Shown one piece after another: positions 30,799 through 47,049 of a stretch of DNA of 64,000 nt. The stretch lies in the NCBI RefSeq assembly GCF_014648275.1, contig NZ_BMQU01000001.1:62001-126000 (forward strand). The letters are read 5' to 3'. The stretch is from Pseudomonas laurentiana. GTDB taxonomy: Bacteria; Pseudomonadota; Gammaproteobacteria; Pseudomonadales; Pseudomonadaceae. The notes beneath the pieces were generated by a model, which was not told the DNA's origin, did not search any database, and was given only the letters and a program-made list of their open reading frames with translations. Both the position numbers and the translations under genes were made by a program. The first letter of the stretch is position 1, and every line of letters starts with the position of its first letter.

Positions 30799-31086
30799 TG
30801 TGAATTAAGCCCTGTGGAAAACTAACCTTCAGCTCCGTTGATAACTGGCCTTCAAGGTTGGAGATAACCTGCGCTGTGGGTAAGTGGCCATTTAATCCAC
30901 AGGCTTAAACCGCTTATCCAGAACGCTCAGACCCACTAGATCACAGGCTTATAAATCGCTGTACACGACGTATTTAAAGGCCTGTAGAGCTTTATCCACA
31001 GAAAGGTGGCTGCATAAGAATAAACATAAAAACAAAGCTTTAATAAATTTCTCTCTCTAATTTCTATTACCTGCCACTCATCCACA
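30799..31086. other. Second origin-like module between mnmE and mnmG
   Basis: A 515-bp gene-free gap holding a perfect DnaA box at 30992-31000 and near matches at 30813 (TGTGGAAAA), 30875 (TGTGGGTAA), 30893 (TAATCCACA), 30914 (TTATCCAGA) and 31078 (TCATCCACA). An AT-rich stretch follows (31001-31075). Several blocks match oriC in the same order: TGTGAAT(T)AAGCCCTGTGGA, CTGTACAC, TAAAGGCCTGTAGA three bases before the perfect box, AAAGCTTTAA and CTCTCTCT. It probably also contains the mnmG promoter. Whether it fires as an origin cannot be told from sequence. Confidence 0.75.
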
Positions 31087-31187
31087 GGCTGGTTAAATTT
31101 TGTGCAAAAGGTTCCTTTAGAGGGGGTGAAGTCCCTATACTTGTCGGCTATCCCTTATTTATTCGCGAAACAGGCACGAGGTGCGTG

Positions 31188-33076
<1,889 letters not shown>

Positions 33077-33080
<4 letters not shown>

Positions 33081-33721
33081 GTTCCATGGTTACCCCTCAA
33101 CATGCCGAAGAGTTGTCCACAGGCGCCCGCGAACTGGGCGTCGAGCTGAGTGCCAGCCAGCAGGAGCAACTGCTGGCCTATCTGGCACTGCTGATCAAGT
33201 GGAACAAGGCGTATAACCTGACCGCTGTGCGTAACCCGGACGAGATGGTTTCCCGTCATCTGCTCGACAGCCTGAGTGTAATGCCGTTTATCCACAGCGA
33301 GCGTTGGCTCGACGTCGGCAGCGGCGGTGGCATGCCGGGTATTCCATTGGCTATCCTGCATCCGGAAAAACAGGTCACCGTACTCGACAGCAATGGCAAG
33401 AAAACCCGCTTCCTGACTCAGGTAAAGCTGGAATTGAAACTGGATAACCTGCAAGTTATCCACAATCGGGTTGAGGCGTTCCAGCCGGAGCGCCCTTTCA
33501 CCGGAATCATTTCGCGTGCTTTCAGCAGCATGGAAAACTTCACTAACTGGACGCGGCACCTGGGTGATACCCAGACGCAGTGGCTGGCAATGAAAGGGCT
33601 GCATCCAGCTGATGAGCTGGTAGCATTGCCGGCAGATTTCAAAGTGGATAGCGAGCAGGCCTTGACCGTACCGGGTTGCCAAGGCCAGCGCCATCTGCTG
33701 ATACTGCGCCGCACGGCATGA
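33077..33721 (+). CDS. rsmG: 16S rRNA (guanine-N7)-methyltransferase RsmG
   Basis: A 214-residue SAM-dependent enzyme methylating G527 of 16S rRNA. The SAM motif [17 protein letters not shown] is near residues 76-92. The likely start is a TTG overlapping the mnmG stop (TTGA), with GGAG eight bases before; an ATG at 33086 is too far from that site. Two perfect DnaA boxes (33288, 33456) lie within the gene. It continues the mnmG transcript and leads into parA after 18 bp. Confidence 0.95.
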
Positions 33722-33739
33722 CTGGGAACACAAGCAAGA

Positions 33740-34531
33740 ATGGCTAAGGTATTCGCAATCGCGAACCAGAAGGGTGGTGTGGGTAAGACCACCACCTGTA
33801 TCAATCTCGCAGCATCGCTGGTGGCGACCAAGCGCCGCGTGTTGCTGATCGATCTCGATCCACAGGGCAACGCCACCATGGGCAGTGGTGTGGATAAACA
33901 CGTCCTGGAACATTCGGTCTATGACCTGTTGATCGGTGAATGCGATCTGGCCCAGGCCATGCGCTTCTCCGAGCACGGTGGTTATCAACTGCTGCCGGCC
34001 AACCGTGACCTGACCGCCGCCGAGGTGGTGTTGCTGGAAATGCAGATGAAGGAGAGCCGTCTGCGCACTGCGTTGGCGCCGATCCGGGAAAGTTACGACT
34101 ACATCCTCATCGATTGCCCGCCATCGCTGTCGATGTTGACCCTCAATGCCTTGGTTGCGTCCGATGGCGTGATCATTCCAATGCAATGTGAATACTTTGC
34201 ACTGGAAGGTCTGAGTGACCTTGTGGATAACATCAAGCGGATTGCCGAACGGCTCAATCCGCAACTGAAGATCGAAGGCCTGCTGCGGACCATGTACGAC
34301 CCGCGCCTGAGCTTGATCAACGATGTATCGGCGCAGCTCAAGGAGCATTTCGGTGATCAACTCTACGACACCGTGATCCCGCGCAACATTCGCCTGGCTG
34401 AGGCTCCAAGCTTCGGTATGCCGGCGTTGGCCTATGACAAGCAATCGCGCGGAGCCTTGGCCTATCTGGCCCTGGCTGGTGAGATGGTACGTCGCCAGCG
34501 TCGTCAATCTCGCACTGCACAAGCAACTTAA
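33740..34531 (+). CDS. parA: Chromosome partitioning ATPase ParA (Soj)
   Basis: A 263-residue deviant-Walker ATPase that moves ParB-parS complexes to segregate origins. The deviant Walker A KGGVGKTTTCINLA is near residues 11-24, then LLIDLDPQGNATMGSG and Walker B ILIDCPPSLSML. Perfect DnaA boxes lie in the gene at 33889 and 34222. It is followed after 9 bp by parB, and parS sites are 11 kb away in recF. Confidence 0.97.
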   Translation: MAKVFAIANQKGGVGKTTTCINLAASLVATKRRVLLIDLDPQGNATMGSGVDKHVLEHSVYDLLIGECDLAQAMRFSEHGGYQLLPANRDLTAAEVVLLEMQMKESRLRTALAPIRESYDYILIDCPPSLSMLTLNALVASDGVIIPMQCEYFALEGLSDLVDNIKRIAERLNPQLKIEGLLRTMYDPRLSLINDVSAQLKEHFGDQLYDTVIPRNIRLAEAPSFGMPALAYDKQSRGALAYLALAGEMVRRQRRQSRTAQAT

Positions 34532-34540
34532 GGAATCCGC

Positions 34541-35413
34541 ATGGCCGTTAAGAAACGAGGTCTCGGACGTGGGTTGGATGCACTGCTGAGTGGTCCGACC
34601 GTCAGCGCGCTCGAAGAGCAGGCTGTCAAGGTCGATCAGAAAGAACTGCAACACCTGCCGCTCGACCTGATCGAGCGCGGTAAGTACCAACCTCGCCGGG
34701 ACATGGATCCGCAGGCGCTGGAAGAACTGGCGCACTCGATCCGCAGCCAGGGCGTCATGCAGCCGATCGTGGTTCGTCCGATCGCTGAAAACCGCTATGA
34801 GATCATTGCCGGTGAACGCCGCTGGCGAGCCAGCCAGCAGGCCGGCATGGAAACCATTCCGGCAATGGTGCGCGATGTACCTGATGAGGCTGCCATCGCA
34901 ATGGCCCTGATCGAGAACATCCAGCGCGAGGACCTCAACCCGGTGGAAGAGGCGATTGCACTGCAGCGCCTGCAGCATGAGTTCCAGCTGACCCAGCAAC
35001 AGGTTGCCGATGCTGTGGGCAAGTCGCGGGTCACCGTGGCTAACCTGCTGCGTCTGATCACTCTGCCGGAAGTCATCAAGACCATGCTTTCCCACGGTGA
35101 TCTGGAAATGGGCCATGCACGTGCATTGCTCGGATTGCCGGATGAGCAACAGGTTGATGGGGCGCGACATGTTGTCGCACGTGGACTGACGGTGCGCCAG
35201 ACTGAAGCGCTGGTTCGCCAGTGGCTCAGTGGCAAGCCTGAACCGGTCGAACCGGCCAAGCCTGATCCGGACATCGCACGCCTTGAACAGCGGCTCGCAG
35301 AGCGGTTGGGCTCGGCTGTCCAGATCCGTCATGGCAACAAGGGCAAAGGCCAGTTGGTGATTCGTTATAACTCGCTGGATGAGTTGCAGGGTGTCCTTGC
35401 TCACATCCGCTGA
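34541..35413 (+). CDS. parB: Chromosome partitioning protein ParB (Spo0J)
   Basis: A 290-residue CTP-dependent clamp that loads at parS. The CTPase/ParB box region includes ERGKYQPRRDMD and the GERRWRASQQAG motif near residues 91-102, then ENIQREDLNP, and a helix-turn-helix LTQQQVADAVGKSRVTVANLLRL near 148-170. The C-terminal dimerisation segment ends DELQGVLAHIR. Last gene before the ATP synthase operon promoter. Confidence 0.97.
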   Translation: MAVKKRGLGRGLDALLSGPTVSALEEQAVKVDQKELQHLPLDLIERGKYQPRRDMDPQALEELAHSIRSQGVMQPIVVRPIAENRYEIIAGERRWRASQQAGMETIPAMVRDVPDEAAIAMALIENIQREDLNPVEEAIALQRLQHEFQLTQQQVADAVGKSRVTVANLLRLITLPEVIKTMLSHGDLEMGHARALLGLPDEQQVDGARHVVARGLTVRQTEALVRQWLSGKPEPVEPAKPDPDIARLEQRLAERLGSAVQIRHGNKGKGQLVIRYNSLDELQGVLAHIR

Positions 35414-35458
35414 AACAATTCCTGTTGTAGCGCACAATCGGAAATCACTACCCAGCAG

Positions 35459-35487
35459 TTGAATAGGGGTTAAACCGCCCCTATACT
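35459..35487 (+). promoter_or_regulatory. Sigma-70 promoter of the ATP synthase operon
   Basis: TTGAAT (35459-35464), 17-bp spacer, TATACT (35482-35487), 75 bp before atpI. The spacer contains AGGGG and ends in CCCCT, an inverted repeat. Confidence 0.8.
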
Positions 35488-35562
35488 CTGCGCGCATTTT
35501 GTCGGCACAAATTATGCCAAGTCAGAGTTGACGGGTTGGCCGGCTTTTGAGGAGCAGTTGTG

Positions 35563-36856
<1,294 letters not shown>

Positions 36857-36985
36857 GACCGCCTGGCGTGTCTGAAGGCCCTTTCGCCAGTACGGGGAAG
36901 GGTCGAAAAAGGTCCGCAAGGGCAGCTGTACAAAACGATTTTGTTTTACCGCTTCAAACTAAAAAACCTAACCAATACGACGTAA

Positions 36986-37258
<273 letters not shown>

Positions 37259-37315
37259 TCACTCGATTTTTCGAGTGGTCTGGTGTGATGGACAAAGAAC
37301 GAGCGAGGTGTTGGC

Positions 37316-37786
37316 GTGAACATTAATGCAACCCTGATTGGCCAGTCCGTTGCGTTCTTCATCTTTGTACTGTTCTGCATGAAGTTCGTGTGGCCTCCGG
37401 TCATCGCGGCATTGCAAGAACGTCAGAAGAAGATCGCGGATGGACTGGACGCTGCCAGCCGAGCAGCTCGCGACCTGGAGCTGGCCCAAGATAAAGTGGG
37501 TCAGCAACTGCGCGAAGCGAAAGCTCAGGCAGCTGAAATCATTGAGCAAGCCAAGAAGCGCGGTGCTCAGATCGTCGAGGAAGCCCGTGATCAGGCCCGC
37601 GTCGAAGCTGACCGTGTGAAGGCTCAGGCTCAGGCCGAGATCGAACAGGAACTTAACGGTGTCAAAGACGCGCTGCGTGCCCAACTGGGTAGCCTGGCCG
37701 TTAACGGCGCTGAAAAGATCCTTGGTGCCACAATCGATCAAAACGCGCATGCGGAGCTGGTTAACAAACTGGCCGCTGAAATTTAA
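37316..37786 (+). CDS. atpF: ATP synthase F0 subunit b
   Basis: A 156-residue peripheral stalk protein: one N-terminal membrane helix ([19 protein letters not shown]) then a long charged coiled coil ([20 protein letters not shown]...). It starts with GTG at 37316, preceded by GAGCGAGGTG. It joins subunits a and delta. Confidence 0.97.
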   Translation: MNINATLIGQSVAFFIFVLFCMKFVWPPVIAALQERQKKIADGLDAASRAARDLELAQDKVGQQLREAKAQAAEIIEQAKKRGAQIVEEARDQARVEADRVKAQAQAEIEQELNGVKDALRAQLGSLAVNGAEKILGATIDQNAHAELVNKLAAEI

Positions 37787-37798
37787 GCGAGGGCGATC

Positions 37799-38335
37799 AT
37801 GGCAGAATTGACCACGTTGGCCCGACCTTACGCTAAGGCTGCCTTTGAGCATGCCCAGGCCCATCAGCAACTGGCCAATTGGTCAGCCATGCTCGGCCTG
37901 GCTGCTGCGGTGTCGCAAGACGGCACCATGCAGCGCCTGCTCAAGGCCCCGCGACTGACGAGCGCAGAAAAGGCCGCCACTTTTATTGAAGTGTGCGGTG
38001 ACAAGTTTGATGCCCAGGCACAGAATTTCATTCATGTTGCCGCGGAAAACGACCGTCTCCTGCTGTTGCCGGAGATTTCGTCGCTGTTCGAGCTGTACAA
38101 GGCCGAGCAGGAGAAATCCGTGGACGTGGAAGTCACTAGTGCTTTTGCGTTGAACCAAGAACAGCAAGACAAACTCGCCAAGGTTCTCAGTGCACGGCTC
38201 AGCCGGGAAGTGCGACTGCACGCTGTGGAGGATACCTCCCTCATAGGTGGTGTCGTGATCCGCGCCGGCGACCTGGTAATCGATGGCTCGATTCGCGGCA
38301 AAATCGCGAAACTGGCCGAAGCATTGAAATCTTGA
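37799..38335 (+). CDS. atpH: ATP synthase F1 subunit delta
   Basis: A 178-residue subunit linking the b stalk to the alpha3beta3 head. It begins [19 protein letters not shown] and holds the C-terminal delta signature region ([25 protein letters not shown]). It lies 12 bp after atpF. Confidence 0.97.
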   Translation: MAELTTLARPYAKAAFEHAQAHQQLANWSAMLGLAAAVSQDGTMQRLLKAPRLTSAEKAATFIEVCGDKFDAQAQNFIHVAAENDRLLLLPEISSLFELYKAEQEKSVDVEVTSAFALNQEQQDKLAKVLSARLSREVRLHAVEDTSLIGGVVIRAGDLVIDGSIRGKIAKLAEALKS

Positions 38336-38356
38336 GTTTGAAGGGGCAGCAGAGCA

Positions 38357-39901
<1,545 letters not shown>

Positions 39902-39907
39902 GCCGCA

Positions 39908-39929
39908 GCGGGGGCTTTGCAGCCCCCGC
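39908..39929. repeat. Intercistronic hairpin between atpA and atpG
   Basis: GCGGGGGC, six-base loop, GCCCCCGC, without a T run. Likely a stability or processing element setting subunit ratios rather than a terminator. Confidence 0.6.
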
Positions 39930-39951
39930 TTGCTAACCTGATAGGTGTTAC

Positions 39952-40812
39952 ATGGCAGGCGCAAAAGAGATTCGCAGTAAGATTGCGAGCATCAAAAGCA
40001 CGCAAAAAATTACCAGCGCCATGGAAAAAGTGGCGGTCAGCAAGATGCGCAGGGCTCAACTGCGTATGGCTGCTAGCCGTCCTTACGCGGAGCGCATCCG
40101 CCAGGTGATTGGTCATCTGGCCAACGCCAACCCGGAATACCGCCACCCGTTCATGATCGATCGCGCCATCAAGCGTGTCGGTTATATCGTGGTGAGCAGT
40201 GACCGTGGTCTGTGCGGCGGCTTGAACACCAACCTGTTCAAGGCCCTGGTCAAGGACATGTCGGCAAACCGCGAACAAGGCGTCGAGATCGACCTGTGCG
40301 TGATCGGCAGCAAAGGTGCGGCATTCTTCCGTAACTTCGGCGGTAACGTCGTTGCTGCAATCAGCCACTTGGGCGAAGAGCCATCGATCAACGATCTGAT
40401 TGGCAGCGTCAAAGTCATGCTGGACGCATACCTGGAAGGTCGTATCGATCGCCTGTCCGTGGTGTCGAACAAGTTCATCAATACCATGACGCAAAAACCA
40501 ACGGTCGAGCAGTTGATTCCGTTGGTCGCAACCCCGGATCAAGAACTCAAGCACCACTGGGACTACCTCTACGAACCCGATGCCAAAGAGCTGCTGGACG
40601 GCCTGATGGTGCGTTACGTGGAGTCGCAGGTCTACCAGTCGGTAGTCGAGAACAACGCGGCTGAACAAGCTGCGCGGATGATCGCAATGAAAAACGCCAC
40701 CGACAACGCCGGCGACCTGATCAGCGATTTGCAGCTGATCTACAACAAGGCACGTCAGGCTGCGATCACCCAAGAGATCTCGGAAATCGTCGGCGGCGCT
40801 GCCGCGGTTTAA
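39952..40812 (+). CDS. atpG: ATP synthase F1 subunit gamma
   Basis: The 286-residue central-shaft subunit. N-terminal helix [31 protein letters not shown] is split by the typical KITSAM motif, and the C-terminal helix shows [17 protein letters not shown]. It rotates within the alpha3beta3 head. Confidence 0.98.
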   Translation: MAGAKEIRSKIASIKSTQKITSAMEKVAVSKMRRAQLRMAASRPYAERIRQVIGHLANANPEYRHPFMIDRAIKRVGYIVVSSDRGLCGGLNTNLFKALVKDMSANREQGVEIDLCVIGSKGAAFFRNFGGNVVAAISHLGEEPSINDLIGSVKVMLDAYLEGRIDRLSVVSNKFINTMTQKPTVEQLIPLVATPDQELKHHWDYLYEPDAKELLDGLMVRYVESQVYQSVVENNAAEQAARMIAMKNATDNAGDLISDLQLIYNKARQAAITQEISEIVGGAAAV

Positions 40813-42216
<1,404 letters not shown>

Positions 42217-42221
42217 TCCCG

Positions 42222-42239
42222 GCGCCCCGAAAGGGGCGC
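42222..42239. repeat. Intercistronic hairpin between atpD and atpC
   Basis: GCGCCCC, GAAA tetraloop, GGGGCGC, without a T run; a stable GNRA-loop hairpin likely affecting mRNA stability or atpC level. Confidence 0.6.
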
Positions 42240-42260
42240 TAATCAGGTTGAGGCAAGCAG

Positions 42261-42686
42261 ATGGCTATGACAGTCCATTGCGATATCGTCAGTGCGGAAG
42301 GAGAAATTTTCTCCGGTCTGGTCGAGATGGTGGTTGCGCACGGCAACCTGGGTGATATCGGTATCGCTCCAGGCCACGCCCCGCTGATCACTGATCTGAA
42401 GCCGGGTCCGATCACGCTGACCAAGCAGGGTGGCGACAAGGAGGTGTTCTACATCTCCGGTGGTTTCCTCGAGGTCCAGCCGAACATGGTCAAGGTGCTT
42501 GCCGATACTGTGCAACGCGCCAGCGACCTGGATGAAGCCTCCGCTCAGGAAGCCGTCAAGGCTGCTGAAAAGGCTCTGCACGAAAAAGGCGCGGAGTTCG
42601 ACTACGGTTCCGCCGCTGCACGTCTGGCCGAAGCCGCAGCCCAGCTGCGCACCGTCCAGCAGATCCGCAAGAAGTTCGGCGGTTAA
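42261..42686 (+). CDS. atpC: ATP synthase F1 subunit epsilon
   Basis: A 141-residue regulatory subunit with an N-terminal beta-sandwich ([34 protein letters not shown]) and a C-terminal helical pair ([18 protein letters not shown]). Last gene of the atp operon, before an intrinsic terminator. Confidence 0.97.
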   Translation: MAMTVHCDIVSAEGEIFSGLVEMVVAHGNLGDIGIAPGHAPLITDLKPGPITLTKQGGDKEVFYISGGFLEVQPNMVKVLADTVQRASDLDEASAQEAVKAAEKALHEKGAEFDYGSAAARLAEAAAQLRTVQQIRKKFGG

Positions 42687-42713
42687 GCCGAGCCTCTGTC
42701 GTGTGATTGAGTT

Positions 42714-42739
42714 AAAGGGTAGCCTCGGCTACCCTTTTT
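42714..42739 (+). terminator. Terminator of the atp operon
   Basis: AAAGGGTAGCC, tight loop, GGCTACCCTTTTT, 28 bp after the atpC stop, with a good T run. Confidence 0.9.
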
Positions 42740-42801
42740 CTTTTTCTGTAATTCCTTCTTTTTGGTCGCAGTCGCTGACCACCCAGGATTGGTAGCCAGT
42801 C

Positions 42802-44169
42802 ATGTCTCTCGATATCGTTATTCTCGCTGCGGGCCAAGGCACGCGCATGCGCTCTGCCTTGCCCAAAGTGCTGCACCCGGTTGCAGGCAATTCCATGCTG
42901 GGTCATGTTATCCACAGCGCCCGGCAGCTTCAGCCACAGGGCATGCATGTGGTGATCGGGCATGGCGCAGAAGTGGTTCGTGAGCGTTTGGCTGCCGACG
43001 ATCTGAATTTTGTCCTGCAGGACAAGCAGCTAGGCACTGGCCATGCTGTTGCACAGGCGCTGCCACATCTGACCGCCGATACCGTGTTGATCCTTTATGG
43101 TGATGTGCCGCTGATCGAAGTCGACACCCTCACGCGGTTGCTGGCCAAGGTCACTCCGCAGCAACTGGGCTTGCTGACCGTGACGCTGAACGACCCGACA
43201 GGCTATGGCCGCATTGTGCGTGATGCACAGGGTCAGGTGGCGGCTATCGTCGAGCACAAGGATGCCAGCGAAGCACAGCGGGCGATCAAGGAAGGTAACA
43301 CCGGTATCCTCGCTGTCCCGGGTGCACGTTTGGCAGAGTGGCTTGGCCGACTGTCCAACAACAACGTACAGGGTGAGTACTACCTCACCGACGTGATTGC
43401 CATGGCCGTTGCCGATGGCCTGGTGGTGGCCACCGAGCAGCCGCACGATCCGATGGAAGTGCAGGGCGCCAATGACCGTCGCCAATTGGCTGAGCTGGAG
43501 CGTCACTATCAATTGCGTGAGGCGCGTCGACTCATGGCGCTGGGCGTCACCCTGCGTGATCCGGCGCGCTTTGATGTACGCGGTGAGGTTACCGTCGGCC
43601 GCGATGTGCTGATCGACATCAACGTAGTCCTGGAAGGCCGCGTCGAGATTGAAGACGACGTGGTGATCGGCCCTAACTGTGTGATCAAGAACAGTACGCT
43701 GCGCAAGGGCGTGGTGGTCAAGGCCAATAGCCATATCGAAGGTGCCATCATGGGTGAGGGCAGCGATGCCGGCCCATTTGCGCGCCTGCGCCCTGGCAGC
43801 GTGCTGGAAGCACGAGCCCATGTGGGTAACTTTGTCGAGTTGAAGAATGCTCACCTGGGCGAAGGCGCCAAAGCCGGTCACCTGACCTACCTGGGCGACG
43901 CGGAAGTCGGCGCGCGGACCAACATTGGCGCGGGCACCATCACCTGCAACTATGACGGTGCGAACAAGTTCAAGACCGTGTTGGGTGAGGATGTCTTTAT
44001 CGGCTCCAACAACTCCCTGGTCGCGCCTGTGGATATCCTTTCTGGCGCTACAACGGCAGCCGGTTCGACCATTACGCAGAATGTCGATACGGCTCAGTTA
44101 GCCGTTGGTCGGGCACGTCAGCGCAACATTGATGGCTGGAAGCGACCAGAGAAAATCAAGAAGAACTGA
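42802..44169 (+). CDS. glmU: Bifunctional GlmU, UDP-GlcNAc synthesis
   Basis: A 455-residue cytoplasmic enzyme: N-terminal uridyltransferase ([22 protein letters not shown] near residues 8-29) and C-terminal acetyltransferase made of left-handed beta-helix repeats. It makes UDP-N-acetylglucosamine for peptidoglycan and LPS. A perfect DnaA box (42908) lies in the gene and another just after its stop (44172). Ended by a strong terminator. Confidence 0.97.
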   Translation: MSLDIVILAAGQGTRMRSALPKVLHPVAGNSMLGHVIHSARQLQPQGMHVVIGHGAEVVRERLAADDLNFVLQDKQLGTGHAVAQALPHLTADTVLILYGDVPLIEVDTLTRLLAKVTPQQLGLLTVTLNDPTGYGRIVRDAQGQVAAIVEHKDASEAQRAIKEGNTGILAVPGARLAEWLGRLSNNNVQGEYYLTDVIAMAVADGLVVATEQPHDPMEVQGANDRRQLAELERHYQLREARRLMALGVTLRDPARFDVRGEVTVGRDVLIDINVVLEGRVEIEDDVVIGPNCVIKNSTLRKGVVVKANSHIEGAIMGEGSDAGPFARLRPGSVLEARAHVGNFVELKNAHLGEGAKAGHLTYLGDAEVGARTNIGAGTITCNYDGANKFKTVLGEDVFIGSNNSLVAPVDILSGATTAAGSTITQNVDTAQLAVGRARQRNIDGWKRPEKIKKN

Positions 44170-44187
44170 CGTTATCCACATGTGAAT

Positions 44188-44225
44188 AAAAAGCCGACTG
44201 GATTGTGCATAAGTCGGCTTTTTTT
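44188..44225 (+). terminator. Terminator of glmU
   Basis: AAAAAGCCGACT, 12-base loop, AGTCGGCT then a seven T run. A perfect DnaA box (44172-44180) lies directly before it. Confidence 0.9.
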
Positions 44226-44354
44226 GTGCCAGACGCTCTAGGTCGGTCATTGAGGATAAAAGCGTCAGTCATGTCTAGTTATGCACAGGCAAAAACACAG
44301 GTATCGCCCTTGACGAAGTGAAAGCTTTAGGTTTTGATTGGCTTCACTAACTTA

Positions 44355-44391
44355 CGAAACGAAACTTAAAGCCAAAATGTCGAAACGAAAC
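44355..44391. promoter_or_regulatory. Paired CGAAACGAAAC repeats at the glmR start
   Basis: Identical 11-mers at 44355-44365 and 44381-44391, 26 bp apart; the second overlaps the first codons of glmR. DeoR-type repressors often bind short direct repeats, so this may be an autoregulatory operator. Confidence 0.45.
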
Positions 44392-45144
44392 ACTCCACAA
44401 CGACGGCACAACATTCTCGCGCTGCTGAATGAGCGGGGCGAGGTCAGTGTCGATGCGTTGGCCAAACGTTTCGAGACCTCGGAAGTCACTATCCGCAAAG
44501 ACCTGGCTGCGCTTGAGGCCAATGGCCTGCTGCTGCGTCGCTATGGTGGTGCGGTCACACTGCCCCAGGAGCTGATTGCTGATCAAGCACAGCCGGTATC
44601 TGCCTACAAACAGGCCATTGCCCGTGCTGCGGTAGGCAAGATTCGCGAACATGCGCGGATCATTATCGACAGTGGCAGTACGACTGCCGCCATGATCCCT
44701 GAGCTTGGTCAGCAACCGGGCTTGGTGGTGATGACCAATTCGTTGAATGTTGCCCGCGCCCTCAGCGAGCTTGAGCATGAACCGGTGCTGCTGATGACCG
44801 GCGGTACCTGGGATCCGCATTCCGAGTCATTCCAGGGCCAAGTCGCCGAGCAGGTATTACGCTCTTACGATTTCGACCAGTTGTTCATTGGCGCCGACGG
44901 CATTGACCTGGTGCGTGGCACAACCACATTCAATGAGTTGCTGGGTTTGAGCCGGGTCATGGCCGAGGTCGCGCGGGAAGTGATTGTCATGGTCGAGTCG
45001 GATAAGGTCGGTCGCAAGATACCGAATCTCGAGCTGCCCTGGAGCAGCATCAATACCCTGATTACAGATGAACGCCTGCCCCAAGCGGCACGCGAACAGA
45101 TTGAAGCCCGCGGCGTAAACGTGATTTGTGCCGCAATCAGCTAG
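44377..45144 (+). CDS. glmR: DeoR-family regulator GlmR
   Basis: A 255-residue DeoR-type regulator. N-terminal helix-turn-helix ([42 protein letters not shown]) and a sugar-phosphate-binding domain with [15 protein letters not shown] and [19 protein letters not shown]. Located between glmU and glmS, the position of glmR in pseudomonads; it should adjust glmS to amino-sugar supply. I use the ATG at 44377; the open frame from a TTG at 44338 has no ribosome site. It ends 11 bp before glmS. Confidence 0.88.
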   Translation: MSKRNTPQRRHNILALLNERGEVSVDALAKRFETSEVTIRKDLAALEANGLLLRRYGGAVTLPQELIADQAQPVSAYKQAIARAAVGKIREHARIIIDSGSTTAAMIPELGQQPGLVVMTNSLNVARALSELEHEPVLLMTGGTWDPHSESFQGQVAEQVLRSYDFDQLFIGADGIDLVRGTTTFNELLGLSRVMAEVAREVIVMVESDKVGRKIPNLELPWSSINTLITDERLPQAAREQIEARGVNVICAAIS

Positions 45145-45155
45145 GAGTAATTTCT

Positions 45156-46991
45156 ATGTGTGGAATCGTTGGTGCCGTCGCCGAACGTAACATCACCACC
45201 ATCCTCATCGAAGGTCTCAAGCGCCTCGAGTATCGTGGTTACGACAGTGCCGGCTTGGCCGTCTACAGTGCACAAGGTGCGTTGGAACGCCGTCGCCGCA
45301 TTGGCAAGGTCAGTGAACTGGAAGCGGCCGTTGCTGCGCAACCGCTATCGGGGAAACTGGGTATTGCCCACACTCGTTGGGCGACTCACGGCGCGCCAAG
45401 CGAGCACAACGCACACCCACATTTCTCTGGCCATGACTTGGCGGTGGTGCATAACGGCATCATCGAGAACCATGAAGAACTGCGTGAGCAGCTCAAAGGC
45501 CTGGGTTATGTGTTCAGCTCGGAAACCGATACCGAGGTGATCGTTCACCTGTTGCATCACACCCTCAAGACTCAGCCTGATCTGACCGAAGCGTTGAAGG
45601 TGGCGGTCAAGCAGTTGCACGGTGCCTATGGCCTGGCCGTTATCAGTGCCAAGCAACCGGATCGCCTCGTTGCGGCGCGTAGCGGCAGCCCGCTGGTGAT
45701 TGGCCTGGGCCATGGGGAAAACTTCCTGGCGTCCGATCAGCTGGCCCTGCGTCAGGTCACCGACCGTTTCATGTACCTGGAAGAAGGTGATATCGCCGAG
45801 ATTCGCCGCGACAAGGTCAGTATCTGGAACCAGGCCGGCCAAGCTGTTCAGCGTGAAGCGGTGCAGTACCACGAAGGTGCAGAAGCGGCTGACAAGGGTG
45901 AATACCGTCACTTCATGCTCAAGGAAATCCACGAGCAACCTACCGTGGTGCAACGCACGCTAGAAGGTCGTCTGGGCAGTGACCATGTGCTGGTTCAGGC
46001 CTTTGGCCCGCAAGCCGCCGAGCTGTTTGCCAAGGTTCGCAATGTTCAGATTGTTGCCTGTGGCACCAGTTATCACGCGGGTATGGTTGCGCGGTACTGG
46101 CTGGAAGAACTGGCCGGTATTCCGTGTCAGGTCGAAGTGGCCAGCGAGTTCCGCTACCGCAAGGTGGTTGTGCAACCCGATACCCTGTTTGTTTCGATCT
46201 CTCAGTCTGGAGAGACAGCAGACACCCTGGCGGCGCTGCGTAATGCCAAGGAGCTGGGGTTCCTGGCCAGCCTGGCAATTTGCAACGTCGGGATCAGCTC
46301 GCTGGTACGTGAATCGGACCTGACCCTGCTGACCCTGGCTGGCCCGGAAATCGGTGTGGCCTCCACCAAGGCGTTCACCACCCAACTGGTCTCATTGATG
46401 CTGCTGACCCTGGCCCTGGGCCAAGTGCGTGGCACCCTGGGGGCGGGTGTCGAGGCTGATCTGGTCGAGCAATTGCGCCGCCTGCCGGTTCGCTTGGGCG
46501 AAGCCTTGGCGATGGATGCCACCATCGAGAAAATCTCTGAGCTGTTCGCCGACAAACACCACACCTTGTTCCTCGGTCGTGGCGCGCAGTTCCCGGTGGC
46601 GATGGAGGGGGCGCTCAAGCTCAAGGAGATCTCTTATATCCACGCCGAAGCTTACCCGGCTGGCGAGCTCAAGCATGGCCCGTTGGCACTGGTCGACAAC
46701 GATATGCCGGTGGTTACCGTAGCGCCGAACAACGAACTGTTGGAGAAGCTCAAGTCCAACTTGCAGGAAGTTCGCGCCCGGGGTGGTCAGTTGGTCGTCT
46801 TTGCCGATGAGCAAGCTCGCATGAGCAATGGTGAAGGCACTCACGTGATTGCGATGCCGCACATCGCTGATGCCCTGGCGCCGATTCTCTACACCATTCC
46901 GCTGCAGTTGCTGTCGTACTACGTTGCCGTGCTCAAAGGCACCGACGTTGACCAGCCACGGAACCTGGCCAAGTCGGTGACCGTGGAGTAA
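45156..46991 (+). CDS. glmS: Glutamine-fructose-6-phosphate aminotransferase (isomerizing)
   Basis: A 611-residue enzyme making glucosamine-6-phosphate, the first step of the amino-sugar route. The N-terminal glutamine amidotransferase begins MCGIVGAVA (catalytic Cys2), followed by two SIS domains, with [19 protein letters not shown] and the C-terminal [11 protein letters not shown]. The start is fixed by the conserved MCGI. No glmS ribozyme is expected or seen in the 11-bp leader. Confidence 0.97.
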   Translation: MCGIVGAVAERNITTILIEGLKRLEYRGYDSAGLAVYSAQGALERRRRIGKVSELEAAVAAQPLSGKLGIAHTRWATHGAPSEHNAHPHFSGHDLAVVHNGIIENHEELREQLKGLGYVFSSETDTEVIVHLLHHTLKTQPDLTEALKVAVKQLHGAYGLAVISAKQPDRLVAARSGSPLVIGLGHGENFLASDQLALRQVTDRFMYLEEGDIAEIRRDKVSIWNQAGQAVQREAVQYHEGAEAADKGEYRHFMLKEIHEQPTVVQRTLEGRLGSDHVLVQAFGPQAAELFAKVRNVQIVACGTSYHAGMVARYWLEELAGIPCQVEVASEFRYRKVVVQPDTLFVSISQSGETADTLAALRNAKELGFLASLAICNVGISSLVRESDLTLLTLAGPEIGVASTKAFTTQLVSLMLLTLALGQVRGTLGAGVEADLVEQLRRLPVRLGEALAMDATIEKISELFADKHHTLFLGRGAQFPVAMEGALKLKEISYIHAEAYPAGELKHGPLALVDNDMPVVTVAPNNELLEKLKSNLQEVRARGGQLVVFADEQARMSNGEGTHVIAMPHIADALAPILYTIPLQLLSYYVAVLKGTDVDQPRNLAKSVTVE

Positions 46992-47020
46992 GGCTGCGGT
47001 TGAGGCGAGCGCGTTGCTTA
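46955..47020. other. Tn7 attachment site region (attTn7), empty
   Basis: The 3' end of glmS and about 25 bp beyond are where Tn7 elements insert in most bacteria. Here the sequence runs uninterrupted to a chemoreceptor gene, so the site is unoccupied. Assigned from position, not from a mapped insertion. Confidence 0.5.
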
Positions 47021-47041
47021 CCAGCGCTGCTCGCCTGTTTC
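47004..47041. terminator. Imperfect hairpin between glmS and the chemoreceptor gene
   Basis: GGCGAGC...GCTCGCC arms with internal mismatches, followed by CTGTTT. It sits between convergent genes and may end both. Confidence 0.5.
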
Positions 47042-47049
47042 AGGCCGGC

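Noticed and set aside
44338-44376. TTG start giving a longer GlmR
   Set aside because: No ribosome site and the extra residues are unlike the family; the ATG at 44377 fits better.
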